Positions 52,804 through 62,444 are shown, counted from the stretch's first letter. The stretch: 64,000 nucleotides of DNA from Hyphomonas sp. CY54-11-8 (GCF_000682735.1 NZ_AWFD01000037.1:1-64000); one strand, 5' to 3'. Numbers and translations: made by a program. Notes: a model not told the origin generated them from the letters alone.

Positions 52804-55800
52804 CGAGTATCGTCGACGGCGCCATCGGGCGGGCACGTATGGTGCTCGCCATCCTGATCTGCGCAGTCATCGCGGGTGCCGTCACTTATGCCAAGCTTCC
52901 CAAGGAAGCCGACCCGGACATTCCGATCCCGTTTGTCGTGATCACCGTACCGCTGGCAGGTGTGACACCGGAAGACGCCGAACGCCTTCTGGTGCGACCG
53001 ATCGAACAGGAAATCCAGTCCATCGAAGGCCTGAAAACCTTCAATGGGTATGGCTCTGAAGGCGCAGGCACGCTGCTGCTGGAGTTCGAAATCGACGTCG
53101 ATGTCGATCAGGCCGTGCTGGACGTGAAAGACAAGGTGGACCTCGCCAAGCGCTTCTTCCCGCAGGACGCGCGCGAGCCGGTGATCCAGGAATTCAACGC
53201 CTCGCAATTCCCGGTCATGGTGGTGAACCTCTATGGCGAAGCGCCAGTGCGCGGTCTCAATGACATCGCCGAGAAGCTGCAGGACAAGCTGGAGCGCAAT
53301 GCCGGTATCCTCGAAGCCCGCATTCAGGGCCAGCGCGAGGATGTGCTGGAGATCGTCATCGATCCGGCCATGCTGGAAACCTACAACATCTCCTATCAGG
53401 AGATTTACAACATTGTTTCGTCGAACAACCAGCTGGTTCCGGCGGGCGAGATCGACACCGGTGACGGCAGCTTTGCGGTCAAGGTGCCGGGCCTGATCCG
53501 AACGGCCCAGGACGCGTTGAACCTGCCCATCAAGCGCACGGAAAATGCGGTCGTCAGACTGCAGGACGTTGCCGAAATCCGCCGCACCTACAAGGACGCG
53601 ACGGGCTTTGCGACCTTCAACGGCAAGCCGGCCATGCTGATTGAAGTGGTGAAACGCTCTGGCGCGAACGTTCTGGATACGGCCAATTTTGTCCGCCAGA
53701 CGATTGCCGAGGAACAGGCCAACTGGCCTGCAACGGTCCGGGCAACGGTCACCTCTGACACGTCCGAAGAGATCGGCAACCAGCTCGGCCAGCTGCAAAG
53801 CTCCATCGTTACCGCCGTGCTGCTCGTGATGATTATCGTCGTCGCCGCGCTTGGCTGGCGCTCTGCCCTGCTGGTCGGCATCTCGATCCCGGCCTCTTTC
53901 GTGATGGCTTTCCTGCTGCTCGGCACGTTCGGGTTCACGATCAACATGATGGTCATGTTCGGCATGGTGATCGCCGTGGGTATCCTCGTCGACGGCGCCA
54001 TCGTCGTGACCGAATATGCCGACCGGAAAATGGCCGAAGGACTGGACCGCAAGGACGCCTATGCCATGGCCGGCAAGCGCATGTTCTGGCCCGTCGTCTC
54101 GTCCACGCTGACGACGCTTGCTGCCTTTGTGCCGTTCCTGTTCTGGAACTCCATGCCCGGCAAGTTCATGGCCTATCTGCCGCTGACGCTGATCTGTGTC
54201 CTGACGGCGTCTCTGGTGATGGCGCTTATCTTCCTGCCGGTTCTGGGTTCTGTCATGGGCGCGCGTCCGGAAGGCACGGACGCAGACCTCGCGGCCCTCG
54301 CCGCAGATGCAGACCCGGCAAAGGCCACAGGCTGGCTCGGCTCGTACGTGCGTATCGTCAAATCCCTGATCGCCCGTCCGTGGATGGTGACCGGCGTCGC
54401 CATCGGCTCTGTGATCTTCATTTTCATGTGGTTCGGCTCCACACCGCACCGCTCCGAATTCTTCCTCGATATCGAACCTGAACAGGCCTTCGTCTTCGTC
54501 CAGGCGCAGGGCGCGCTTTCGGCCGAGGAAGAGAAGGAACTCGTCCGGCGCGCCGAACTCGCAGTCGCGGACATTGATGGCATCGAGTCCATCTCGTCCC
54601 GCTCAGGCTCTTCCGGCGGCAGCGGCGGTGTCAGCTTCGACGGTGCCAATGACCAGCCGCTCGACACGATCGGTCGCCTGTTGCTGGACCTTGCAACGGC
54701 CGACGGTTCCCATGACGGACGCAAGACTCTTGAAGCCGTGCGTGAACGCCTCCAGCAGGTGCCAGGCCTTCGCTTCCAGATCCAGGCTCGCGAACAGGGC
54801 CCGCCCGCGGGCAAGGATCTGCAAATTGCGCTCCTGTCGGACAATCAGGCCGCCCTCGACGAAGCAACGGCCCGGCTGCGCACCTATGCCGAAAACCGCG
54901 GTGATTTGCGCGAGCTTGACGATACGCGTCCCCTGCCCGGCATTGAATACCGTCTCGAAGTGGACCGGGCCGAAGCCGGCAAGTACGGCCTCGACGTCGC
55001 CCAGATCGGTGCAGCGGTGCAGCTCGTCACGAACGGCATTCTCGTTGGCCGCTACCGGCCGGACGATGCCGATGATGAAGTCGATATCCGCGTGCGCTTC
55101 CCGAAAGACAGCCGCAGCGCGTCTGCCATCGACACACTCCGTGTCGCCACGGCCAACGGCAATGTGCCGCTGAACCTCTTCGTCGAGCGCGTGCCTGCGC
55201 CGCGCGTCAGCCAGATCGAGCGGCTTGACGGCAAGCGCGTCTACTATGTCCGCGGCAATGCAAGGGAACAGGGCGCCGGTGCCGCGATCGTGCAGGAAGT
55301 GCGTGACTGGATCGACCAGGCGGGCTTCAGCTCCGACGTCGAAGTTCGCTTTGAAGGCGCTGACGAGGACACCAAGGAAGCCAATGCCTTCTTCGGCGGG
55401 GCCGCCATGGCTGCCCTGTTCATGATGGCCGTGATCCTTCTCTGGGAGTTCAACAATTTCTGGCAGGTCGTGCTGACCCTGTCCGCCGTGATCATCTCGA
55501 CCTCGGGCGTGCTGGTCGGTATCCAGCTGGTGCTGCCTTATATGTCGATCCTGATGATCGGTACCGGGATCGTTGCGCTGGCGGGCATCGTGGTGAACAA
55601 CAACATCGTTCTGATCGACACCTACAATCGCCTCCGTAAGGATGGCCGCAGCCCGGAGGAAGCCGCCATTGCGACGGCCGCCCAGCGGATCCGTCCCATC
55701 CTTCTGACGACCGGCACGACGATCTGCGGCCTGCTCCCGATGGTGTTCGAGATGAGCGTGAACTTCGGCGAGGGCGCCATCAATTTCGGCGGCTCTGAGG

Positions 55801-56045
55801 CCGAATGGTGGGTTCAGCTGGCCACGGCGGTCGTGTTCGGTCTCGCCTTCTCGACCATCATGATCCTGCTGGTCACGCCGGTCTGGCTGCTCGTGCCGCA
55901 CCGGACGGGCAACATGATCCGTCGGATCGCGGCCCGCGTTCGCGGCCAACGCCCGGCAGACGAAGTGCGGCTCCTGCAAAATGGCGAACCGGCCAATGAC
56001 AAGTCCGACGAAAAGCCGGACAGCGCCCTGCCGGCAGCGGAGTAA
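52800..56045 (+). CDS. RND efflux pump, inner-membrane permease
   Basis: 1081 aa, twelve membrane helices with two large periplasmic loops. The start RARMVLAILICAVIAGAVTY is helix 1. Porter-domain sequences such as PDIPIPFVVITVPLAGVTPE are typical. In helix 4 the AcrB Asp-Asp pair reads GILVDGAIVVTE (one Asp only). In helix 10 the AcrB AKNAIL (Lys940) reads VNNNIVLID. The proton-relay set therefore differs from AcrB, as in a large non-HAE1 subgroup. Substrates are unknown. It is coupled to the adaptor by ATGA. Confidence 0.95.
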   Translation: MTSIVDGAIGRARMVLAILICAVIAGAVTYAKLPKEADPDIPIPFVVITVPLAGVTPEDAERLLVRPIEQEIQSIEGLKTFNGYGSEGAGTLLLEFEIDVDVDQAVLDVKDKVDLAKRFFPQDAREPVIQEFNASQFPVMVVNLYGEAPVRGLNDIAEKLQDKLERNAGILEARIQGQREDVLEIVIDPAMLETYNISYQEIYNIVSSNNQLVPAGEIDTGDGSFAVKVPGLIRTAQDALNLPIKRTENAVVRLQDVAEIRRTYKDATGFATFNGKPAMLIEVVKRSGANVLDTANFVRQTIAEEQANWPATVRATVTSDTSEEIGNQLGQLQSSIVTAVLLVMIIVVAALGWRSALLVGISIPASFVMAFLLLGTFGFTINMMVMFGMVIAVGILVDGAIVVTEYADRKMAEGLDRKDAYAMAGKRMFWPVVSSTLTTLAAFVPFLFWNSMPGKFMAYLPLTLICVLTASLVMALIFLPVLGSVMGARPEGTDADLAALAADADPAKATGWLGSYVRIVKSLIARPWMVTGVAIGSVIFIFMWFGSTPHRSEFFLDIEPEQAFVFVQAQGALSAEEEKELVRRAELAVADIDGIESISSRSGSSGGSGGVSFDGANDQPLDTIGRLLLDLATADGSHDGRKTLEAVRERLQQVPGLRFQIQAREQGPPAGKDLQIALLSDNQAALDEATARLRTYAENRGDLRELDDTRPLPGIEYRLEVDRAEAGKYGLDVAQIGAAVQLVTNGILVGRYRPDDADDEVDIRVRFPKDSRSASAIDTLRVATANGNVPLNLFVERVPAPRVSQIERLDGKRVYYVRGNAREQGAGAAIVQEVRDWIDQAGFSSDVEVRFEGADEDTKEANAFFGGAAMAALFMMAVILLWEFNNFWQVVLTLSAVIISTSGVLVGIQLVLPYMSILMIGTGIVALAGIVVNNNIVLIDTYNRLRKDGRSPEEAAIATAAQRIRPILLTTGTTICGLLPMVFEMSVNFGEGAINFGGSEAEWWVQLATAVVFGLAFSTIMILLVTPVWLLVPHRTGNMIRRIAARVRGQRPADEVRLLQNGEPANDKSDEKPDSALPAAE

Positions 56046-56120
56046 ACAGCCTCACAAGCTGAGCGGAACATGAACGCGGCATTCGGCATGCGTTCGGCCC
56101 GGCCATGCCAAACAGGACCT

Positions 56121-56195
56121 GCAGCGCCGGGCACGCCACGCGTTCCCTCCCTGACGCCCCGCCTGGTCCTCCCCTGACAGGCCGCCCGGCGCTGC
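56121..56195. repeat. 12-bp perfect inverted repeat between convergent RND and uvrD genes
   Basis: GCAGCGCCGGGC (56121-56132) and GCCCGGCGCTGC (56184-56195) are perfectly complementary with 51 nt between. The spacer has the near-repeat CCTCCCTGAC / CCTCCCCTGAC. A second repeat, GAACGC/GCGTTC, lies at about 56069-56092. It may act as a bidirectional transcription barrier. No T-run is present. Confidence 0.55.
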
Positions 56196-56219
56196 CCTCC
56201 TGAACTCAGGCGCTGGAAA

Positions 56220-58562
56220 TCAGGCTTGCGAGACGAAGGTCGCGATGACTTTCTTTCGGCCGGACTTTTCGAAATCGACGGTCAGCTTGTTGCCCTCGCT
56301 GAAGGCAACGCGGCCATAGCCGAACTTGTCGTGGAAGACGCGCTGGCCTTTCCGGAAGGCTTCCGGTCCGCCGCTGGTGGCGGTGAGGTTCGAGGCATCG
56401 CGCGGGGCCCCTGTGCTCGGATATTTGCCCGCGTTCTCCTTCAGGCGCTTCCAGCCGGGGCTGGAATAGTCGCTGCGCTCGCCGAGGTCTTCGATGGAAC
56501 CGCTGAAGGCATCCTCCCCACCCGGCATGCCGGAATAGCCGGTTTCAGAGATCACTTCGACATTCTCATGCGGCAGCTCATCGACAAAGCGCGACGGCAT
56601 CACGCTTTGCCAGCGGCCATAGATCTGCCGGTTGGCGACAAAGGAAATATAGGCGCGCTCGCGCGCACGGGTGATGCCCACATAGGCCAGCCGGCGCTCC
56701 TCCTCGAGGCCCTTCAACCCGCTCTCGTCCAGGCTGCGGCGCGAGGGGAACACTTCCTCCTCCCAGCCCGGCAGGAAGACGACCGGCCATTCAAGGCCCT
56801 TGGCCGCGTGCAGCGTCAGGATCTGGACCTGATCCTCGTCGGCCCCGCCAGTGGAAGCATCCATGACCAGTTCCACATGTTCGAGGAAGCCTGCGAGCGT
56901 ATCGAATTCGCCCATGGCGCGGACCAGTTCCTTGAGGTTGTCCAGCCGCGTCTGCGCCTGCGGACTGCGGTCTTTCTGCAGCATGTCTGTGTAGCCGGAC
57001 TCTTCGAGGATGACCTCAGCCAGCTCTGTGTGCGGCATGCCATTATTGAGACGGTCCCGCCACATATTGATCTGGTCAATGAACTGGGTGAGGCCACGCC
57101 TGGCCGCGCCTTTCACCTCGTCAGTCTGCAGCACCATCGGCGTCAGCACGAACAGGCTGCGCCCATCCGCCCGCGCATAGGCCTGCAGTTTCGCCAGAGT
57201 CGTGTTGCCGATCCCGCGCTTCGGCTGGTTCACCACGCGCTCGAAAGCAAGGTCGTCATCCGGCGAACGGATCAGGCGCAGATAGGCCATCGCATCGCGG
57301 ATCTCTGCACGCTCGAAGAAGCGCGGGCCGCCGATTACACGGTAAGGAATGCCGAGCAGGATGAAGCGTTCCTCGAACGCCCGCATCTGCCAGGAGGCCC
57401 GCACCAGCACGGCGCAATCGTCATGCTTGCCGCCGCCGCGCACCCAGCTTTCGATATCGTCCGCGATCAGACGGCTCTCGGCCTCGCCGTCCCACAGGCC
57501 ACGCACTTTCACCTTGTCGGCATCAATGTTCTCGATCGCGTTGTCGTCACCGACATAGAGCGTCTTGCCGAGGCGGCCGCGATTGTGCGCAATCACGGAT
57601 GAAGCTGCAGCGAGGATGTGTTTGGTGGACCGGTAGTTCCGCTCCAGCCGGATCACTTTCGCGCCCGGGAAATCCTTCTCGAAGCGCAGGATGTTGTCCA
57701 CCTCCGCCCCGCGCCAGCCATAGATGGACTGGTCGTCATCGCCCACGCAGCAGATATTCTGCGAGCCCTGTGCCAGCAGGCGCAGCCAGAGATATTGGGC
57801 GACGTTCGTGTCCTGGTACTCGTCCACGAGGATGTAGCGGAACTTCGACTGGAAATCCTTCAAGAGGTCCGGGTTCTGCTGGAAGATCGTGATGTTGTGG
57901 ATCAGCAGGTCACCGAAATCGCAGGCGTTCAGAACTTTCAGGCGCGCCTGATAGATCTCGTAGCATTTGATACCCTTGCCGTCCGCGAACTGGAACGCCT
58001 CGTCGGCAGGCACACGCTCCGGCGTCAGGGCCCGGTTCTTCCAGCCATCGATCAGGCCGGCCAGGAAGCGCGGTGTCCAGCGCTTCGGATCGATATCCTC
58101 AGCCACGATGATCTGTTTGCACAGCCGCACCTGGTCATCTGTGTCGAGAATGGTGAAGCTGGATTTCAGCCCGACGAGTTCGGCATGCTGGCGCAGGATC
58201 TGCGCGCTGATCGAGTGGAATGTGCCGAGCCAGCGCAGTCCCTCCCCTGCATCGCCGATCAGGCGCAGGGCCCGCTCGCGCATTTCCCGCGCGGCCTTGT
58301 TCGTGAAGGTCACGGTCAGCGTCTGCGACGGCCAGGCAAGCCGGGAGGCGATGATGTGCGCAAGCCGCGCGGTCAGCACGCGGGTCTTGCCCGTGCCCGC
58401 CCCTGCCAGCACCAGCAGCGGGCCTTCCGTGGTCATCACCGCTTCGCGCTGTTCGGGATTGAGGCCATTCAGGTACGACGCATCCCCCTGCGGGACAGGC
58501 GGGCGCGGCGCAGCCATCTGGCTGATCGAGGGACGATTCGGATTGGAACTCATCAGGAACAT
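56220..58562 (-). CDS. uvrD: UvrD/PcrA-type DNA helicase
   Basis: 780 aa superfamily 1A helicase, 3'-5' DNA unwinding in nucleotide-excision and mismatch repair. Motif I AGAGTGKT (LVLAGAGTGKTRVL), Q-motif LNPEQREAV, Ia TFTNKAAREMRER, motif II DEYQDTN, III GDDDQSIYGWRGA, IV RLERNYRST, V TLHAAKGLEW and VI YVGITRARERAY are all present. The C-terminus (FRKGQRVFHDKFGYGRVAF) is the small Tudor-like domain that binds RNA polymerase in PcrA/UvrD. Two in-frame ATGs (58562 and 58553) lack a good ribosome-binding site, so the exact start is uncertain. Confidence 0.94.
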   Translation of the reverse strand: MFLMSSNPNRPSISQMAAPRPPVPQGDASYLNGLNPEQREAVMTTEGPLLVLAGAGTGKTRVLTARLAHIIASRLAWPSQTLTVTFTNKAAREMRERALRLIGDAGEGLRWLGTFHSISAQILRQHAELVGLKSSFTILDTDDQVRLCKQIIVAEDIDPKRWTPRFLAGLIDGWKNRALTPERVPADEAFQFADGKGIKCYEIYQARLKVLNACDFGDLLIHNITIFQQNPDLLKDFQSKFRYILVDEYQDTNVAQYLWLRLLAQGSQNICCVGDDDQSIYGWRGAEVDNILRFEKDFPGAKVIRLERNYRSTKHILAAASSVIAHNRGRLGKTLYVGDDNAIENIDADKVKVRGLWDGEAESRLIADDIESWVRGGGKHDDCAVLVRASWQMRAFEERFILLGIPYRVIGGPRFFERAEIRDAMAYLRLIRSPDDDLAFERVVNQPKRGIGNTTLAKLQAYARADGRSLFVLTPMVLQTDEVKGAARRGLTQFIDQINMWRDRLNNGMPHTELAEVILEESGYTDMLQKDRSPQAQTRLDNLKELVRAMGEFDTLAGFLEHVELVMDASTGGADEDQVQILTLHAAKGLEWPVVFLPGWEEEVFPSRRSLDESGLKGLEEERRLAYVGITRARERAYISFVANRQIYGRWQSVMPSRFVDELPHENVEVISETGYSGMPGGEDAFSGSIEDLGERSDYSSPGWKRLKENAGKYPSTGAPRDASNLTATSGGPEAFRKGQRVFHDKFGYGRVAFSEGNKLTVDFEKSGRKKVIATFVSQA

Positions 58563-58684
58563 ATAGCAGGGATTGGCCGGTTGGGCAGGGCTTGAGGCAG
58601 ATCACATGCTCCCTCAGGAAATCGAGTCCGGTCTGACCCGCGAATGTATTGATCTGCAGCCCTGCATGGAGGCATAGCAACGTG

Positions 58685-59191
58685 ATGATAAAGAAACTGA
58701 ATCCCGTCGCACGGCTGGACGAGCTGCCGCTTGAACCTTTCGAACAGGGTGAGCATTATCGCTCGCTTGATGCCGATATTTCAGACCGCGTGGGTCTCAC
58801 GCAGATTGGCGCGGCGCTCTGCATCGTGCCACCCGGCAAGTCCGCCTGTCCTTTCCATAACCATCACGCAGAGGACGAGATGTTCGTCATTCTGGAAGGC
58901 GAAGGCATGTATCGCTTTGGGCCGGACAGCTATGCCGTGCAGGCAGGCGATGTGCTCGGAGCCCCGCGCGGCGGCCCGGGCCATGCCCACAAGCTGACGA
59001 ACACCGGCAGTGTGCCGCTGAAATATGTCGCCATCTCGAGCAAGGCCGATACGGAAATCTGCGAGTACCCGGACAGCGGCAAATTCCTCGCGACGACGCG
59101 CCTGCCCGGCAAGCGCGAGCGGATGTTCCGCTATGTCGGACGCCAGGAAAGCGAAGTCGATTATTGGGAGGGGGAAACCTCCGCCGACTAG
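58685..59191 (+). CDS. cupin-domain protein
   Basis: 168 aa from the ATG at 58685 (GTG one codon earlier fits the GGAGG at 58668-58672 slightly better). The cupin motif 1 is CPFHNHHAEDEMFVILEGEG (His, His, Glu ligands). Motif 2 is GDVLGAPRGGPGHAHKLTNT, with the His. It is a single-domain metal-binding cupin, possibly a sugar- or small-molecule-binding or isomerising protein. Divergent from uvrD. Confidence 0.85.
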   Translation: MIKKLNPVARLDELPLEPFEQGEHYRSLDADISDRVGLTQIGAALCIVPPGKSACPFHNHHAEDEMFVILEGEGMYRFGPDSYAVQAGDVLGAPRGGPGHAHKLTNTGSVPLKYVAISSKADTEICEYPDSGKFLATTRLPGKRERMFRYVGRQESEVDYWEGETSAD

Positions 59192-59200
59192 GCTGCGCAT

Positions 59201-59249
59201 AAAAAAAGCCCCGCCACGGCGCGCGAGAGTGAGAAAACGCCGGTGGCGG
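59201..59249 (-). terminator. minus-strand terminator at the end of a non-coding tract
   Basis: Stem arms are CCGCCACGGCG (59211-59221) and CGCC-G-GTGGCGG (59238-59249), 11 pairs with one bulged G. Read on the minus strand the hairpin is followed by GGGGC and seven T (complement of 59201-59207). It lies 247 nt past the OYE stop, which is far for a simple gene end. Confidence 0.75.
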
Positions 59250-59495
59250 AGCCAGAACGGGGACGCTGGTGTGATGCGCATCCCGAGGGAGACTTCAGGC
59301 GCTCCGGCCCCTCAGTCAGGCATCACTCCAACAAACGTGGCACAACCAGCCGGGTTCATTCTCCAAGCACAGAATGCCCCACCCAGCCTTCTTCGCCACG
59401 CCCGGAAGTAGTGGCCGACAGAAGGCCGGAGCGTCCGAACGCTGCAACGTCAGGAAGCCACAATTTCCCGCTCATGGCAAGGCGGCTTTCTCTCT
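59250..59495. other. structured non-coding tract, possible minus-strand RNA
   Basis: No coding frame is supported. Several nested complementary pairs are present: CGCTCCGGCC (59300-59309) with GGCCGGAGCG (59424-59433); GTGATGC (59271-59277) with GCATCAC (59320-59326); an extended rod whose outer arms are CGTGGC/GCCACG and whose tip is CATTCT/AGAATG (59357-59376); and AGCGT/ACGCT near 59430-59443. Some pairs exclude others. Together with the T-run terminator at 59201-59249 this could be a small RNA, or the long structured 3' end of the OYE transcript. It does not match 6S, tmRNA, SRP or RNase P motifs I know. Confidence 0.45.
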
Positions 59496-60602
59496 TTAGT
59501 AGAGAGTCGCCAGGGCAGCCGCGTCGTAGTCGCTGATCTCGCTGATGCGGCCTTCTTTCACCTTGGTCGCCCAGTGCGGGTCCTGCAGCAGCGCCCGGCC
59601 AACGGCGACGAGGTCGAACTCGCCGCGAGACAGGCGCTCTTCAAGGTCCTCCAGCGAGCGCTGGCCGGAACCCTGGCCCTGGAACGCACCGATGAAGTCA
59701 CCCGACAGGCCCACAGAACCGACGGTGATGACCGGCAGGCCGGTCAGCTTCTTCGCCCAGCCAGCGCCGTTCAGGCCGTTCTCGCCGTCAATTTCCGGGA
59801 ATTCCGGCTCCCAGTAGCGGCGCTGGGAAACGTGCAGGCAGTCGACGCCGGCATCGACGAAGACTTTCAGGAACTCTTCCAGCGCCTGCGGCGTGGTCGC
59901 GAGGCGGGCGGTGTACTCCTGCTGCTTCCACTGGGAATAGCGCAGGATGATGGCCATGTCCGGGCCGACCTTCTTGCGCACTTCGCGGATGATGTCGGCG
60001 GCAAAGGTCGCCCGTTCCGCCAGCGAGCCGCCATAACGGTCGGACCGCTTGTTCATCACCTCCCAGAAGAATTCGTCGATCAGGTAGCCATGCGCGCCGT
60101 GCAGCTCGATACAGTCGAATCCGACCCTTTGCGCATCTGCAGCGGCCTCGGCAAAGGCCATGACCATGTCATCGACTTCCGCCGTCGTCGGCTCCGGCAG
60201 GACCTGCTTGCCGGTGTGGGTAACGCCTGACGGGCCATCGGTCGGTGCGTCCGGCTCCGGGCCCGACCCGGGCTTGCGCATCATGCCCTGGTGCCAGATC
60301 TGCGGTGCGATCTTACCGTGATTGGCGTGCACTTTTTCGACGACGTTCTTCCAGCCGGCCAGCGCGTCGGCCTTGTAGAGGTTCGGCACGTTCGGATCGT
60401 TGGAGGCCCCGCCCCGGCGTACTGTGGTGCCTTCGGTGACGATCAGGCCGACATCAGACGCGGCCCGGCGGGCGTAATAGTCCGCGACATTCTCCCCCGG
60501 CACGCCGCCCGGTGATTTCGACCGGGTCATCGGTGCCATAACCACCCGGTTGGGCAGTTCCATGTTTTTCAGCTTGAACGGGGTGAACAGCGGACTTGTC
60601 AT
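59496..60602 (-). CDS. Old Yellow Enzyme-family NADH:flavin oxidoreductase
   Basis: 368 aa FMN-dependent ene-reductase. The N-terminus SPLFTPFKLKNMELPNRVVM with MAPMTRSKS, the active-site pair region KIAPQIWHQGMMRKPGSG, FDCIELHGAHGYLIDEFFW and NKRSDRYGGSLAERATF are all OYE signatures. VAVGRALLQDPHWA is the FMN phosphate loop. It reduces activated C=C bonds. GAGGAGG lies before the ATG. A 6-bp palindrome (CTCTCT/AGAGAG, 59490-59506) spans its stop codon. Confidence 0.94.
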   Translation of the reverse strand: MTSPLFTPFKLKNMELPNRVVMAPMTRSKSPGGVPGENVADYYARRAASDVGLIVTEGTTVRRGGASNDPNVPNLYKADALAGWKNVVEKVHANHGKIAPQIWHQGMMRKPGSGPEPDAPTDGPSGVTHTGKQVLPEPTTAEVDDMVMAFAEAAADAQRVGFDCIELHGAHGYLIDEFFWEVMNKRSDRYGGSLAERATFAADIIREVRKKVGPDMAIILRYSQWKQQEYTARLATTPQALEEFLKVFVDAGVDCLHVSQRRYWEPEFPEIDGENGLNGAGWAKKLTGLPVITVGSVGLSGDFIGAFQGQGSGQRSLEDLEERLSRGEFDLVAVGRALLQDPHWATKVKEGRISEISDYDAAALATLY

Positions 60603-60729
60603 TGGGCTTCAGCCTCCTCAGCAGGACTGCAGGACAGTTGGAGGCGGATGACGCCCCCGTCAAGCAGCGCTGTGGGTGGCAGAAGTAAAGGGTCGCATGA
60701 GCGGATGTTAACAGTGTACGCTTTCGGGC

Positions 60730-61218
60730 TCAGGCCGCATCCGTCCGGCAGCCTCGGGAGCGCCACAGGCGTGCCTCCTTAAGGTAGGACCAGCCAAACG
60801 CGTCCTCTGAATCCCCGATCCGGTTCAGCAGATCCAGCCGTTCCAGCGCTTCGTCCAGCGTCGGCTCGTGGCCCGGCTCGATCCACCACATGACAAAGTG
60901 CATGCTGCCCAGGACTTCAAACCATTCCTCGCGGCGCTCGTAGAACTGACGATGCACCGTGTTCCAGACGAAATTCTCCAGCGTCTCGACCGATTCCCAC
61001 ACCGTCAGGTTGGAAACAAACTGCGGGTCGCCGCCGATCTTTGCCTCGGTGTTCCCGGTGCCCGGCTCTCCTGATCCTTCCATCATCCAGACAAAGCCCG
61101 GCATGCGCTTGCCCATGCCGTTGATCAGGTCCAGCGCATTCATGAACTCCGTCACACGCGGGTCGTCCGTGGGGGCCAGCAGCCGGCCGATATTGAGCTC
61201 TGCAAGATGACGGGTCAT
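60730..61218 (-). CDS. DUF3291 protein
   Basis: 162 aa from the ATG at 61218 (AGGAG at 7 nt; the frame is open further up). LAELNIGRLLAPTDDPRVTE, the nearby FVWMMEGSGE, FVSNLTVWESVETLENFVWN and FEVLGSMHFVMWWIEPGHEP match the DUF3291 family, a ferredoxin-like (ABM-like) fold of unknown role. It lies 127 nt upstream of the OYE gene on the same strand. Confidence 0.85.
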   Translation of the reverse strand: MTRHLAELNIGRLLAPTDDPRVTEFMNALDLINGMGKRMPGFVWMMEGSGEPGTGNTEAKIGGDPQFVSNLTVWESVETLENFVWNTVHRQFYERREEWFEVLGSMHFVMWWIEPGHEPTLDEALERLDLLNRIGDSEDAFGWSYLKEARLWRSRGCRTDAA

Positions 61219-61394
61219 GAAGGTCTCCTGTGTCGGGCTTCCTGATATTGGACCACCCCCACACCGCCGCCAGCCCGAATTCGCCCCGGAACGGATTTTT
61301 CTCTCCCCTGCCGCGATGTTAATCTGAGGTTCAGTCCAAAGCGGCAGGAATTGCCCTGTTATTTCAAGGCCCGTTCTTTTGAGGATCGAATCGC

Positions 61395-62441
61395 ATGCGC
61401 CGTCACTTCTCTGCCTGCCTGCTGCTGGCCCTGCCCCTGATGGCGGCCTGCACAACGCCCGGATACGACTACCGCGCCCGGATGGTGCCGACCTTTCCGG
61501 AAGCTGCGACCTACCGCGATGTGCAGGTCGGACAGTTCAGCGGGCCGGCCGGCAACGTCGCCGAGGAAGAATTCGCCCGCATGCTGGGGGATGTCGTGCT
61601 GGACGGCGCCTACTGGTTCGGCGTTGACGGGTCCGGCCGGCCGCAAGGCGTCTATGAAGGCGAAGTCGACATCGACAATTGGGAAGGCGAAACGCGTTTC
61701 GAGCGCAAACGCAAATGCGTCGAATATGACGGCCTGTTCGATTGCGAACACCGCGCCATCGTCGAAACGGAATGTACCGAGGAAACCGTCGAAGTGATCG
61801 TCACGGCCCGGCTGATCGATGCTGACACTGGCCGCGTGGTCTTCGCTCACAACCAGGGCGGCGGTGCCAATCAGGAATCCTGTGTCGATATCCGCGAGTA
61901 TGAGGATGACGGCCGGGAGCTTGGCACCTGGCAGGATCCTGTCCGCTCAAGCTACGATCCGCGCGATGCCCCTTATGGCATGATCGTGGATGCCACCGTG
62001 GAAGCCGTCCGCCGATTCCGCACTGACATCGCGCCCTATGATGCAACCATCCGTGCCGAGATCATGACCGAAGGCCTGATCCCCGAAGAGCAGAACGATC
62101 CGCGCTTTGAGGCCGCCGTGCAAGCCACCAAGCGCGGTGAGATGCTCGGCGCCTGTGCGCAATGGGATGAGCTCGGCCGCGAATGGCCGGACGCCCCGGC
62201 TGTGCTGCATAATCTCGGCGCCTGTGCCGAAGCACGCGGCGACATGGAAACAGCCCAGCTGCGCTATGCCCGCGCCGCCGAACTGGCGAGCCGCATTCCC
62301 CTCCTGAAAGACAAGAAGGCGCGTCCGATTTTCGATGCGCTGGAGCGCGTCTCAGGCCGCCGGATGGATGACACATTCCTGGACAGTGTCACCCATGAGC
62401 CAGACTGGCCCATGGCAGAAGAAGACGAAGTGGGGAGCTGA
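61395..62441 (+). CDS. hypothetical lipoprotein with C-terminal TPR-like repeats
   Basis: 348 aa. The signal MRRHFSACLLLALPLMAAC gives a lipid anchor at Cys19. The middle (about 40-200) is an unrecognised domain rich in acidic residues with several Cys (KCVEYDGLFDCEHRAIVETE). The C-terminal part has a tetratricopeptide-like pair (AVLHNLGACAEARGDMETAQ, then LRYARAAELA). Function is not known. It is probably an envelope scaffold or assembly factor. The gene at 62445 on the other strand ends 3 nt after it. Confidence 0.82.
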   Translation: MRRHFSACLLLALPLMAACTTPGYDYRARMVPTFPEAATYRDVQVGQFSGPAGNVAEEEFARMLGDVVLDGAYWFGVDGSGRPQGVYEGEVDIDNWEGETRFERKRKCVEYDGLFDCEHRAIVETECTEETVEVIVTARLIDADTGRVVFAHNQGGGANQESCVDIREYEDDGRELGTWQDPVRSSYDPRDAPYGMIVDATVEAVRRFRTDIAPYDATIRAEIMTEGLIPEEQNDPRFEAAVQATKRGEMLGACAQWDELGREWPDAPAVLHNLGACAEARGDMETAQLRYARAAELASRIPLLKDKKARPIFDALERVSGRRMDDTFLDSVTHEPDWPMAEEDEVGS

Positions 62442-62444
62442 GGC

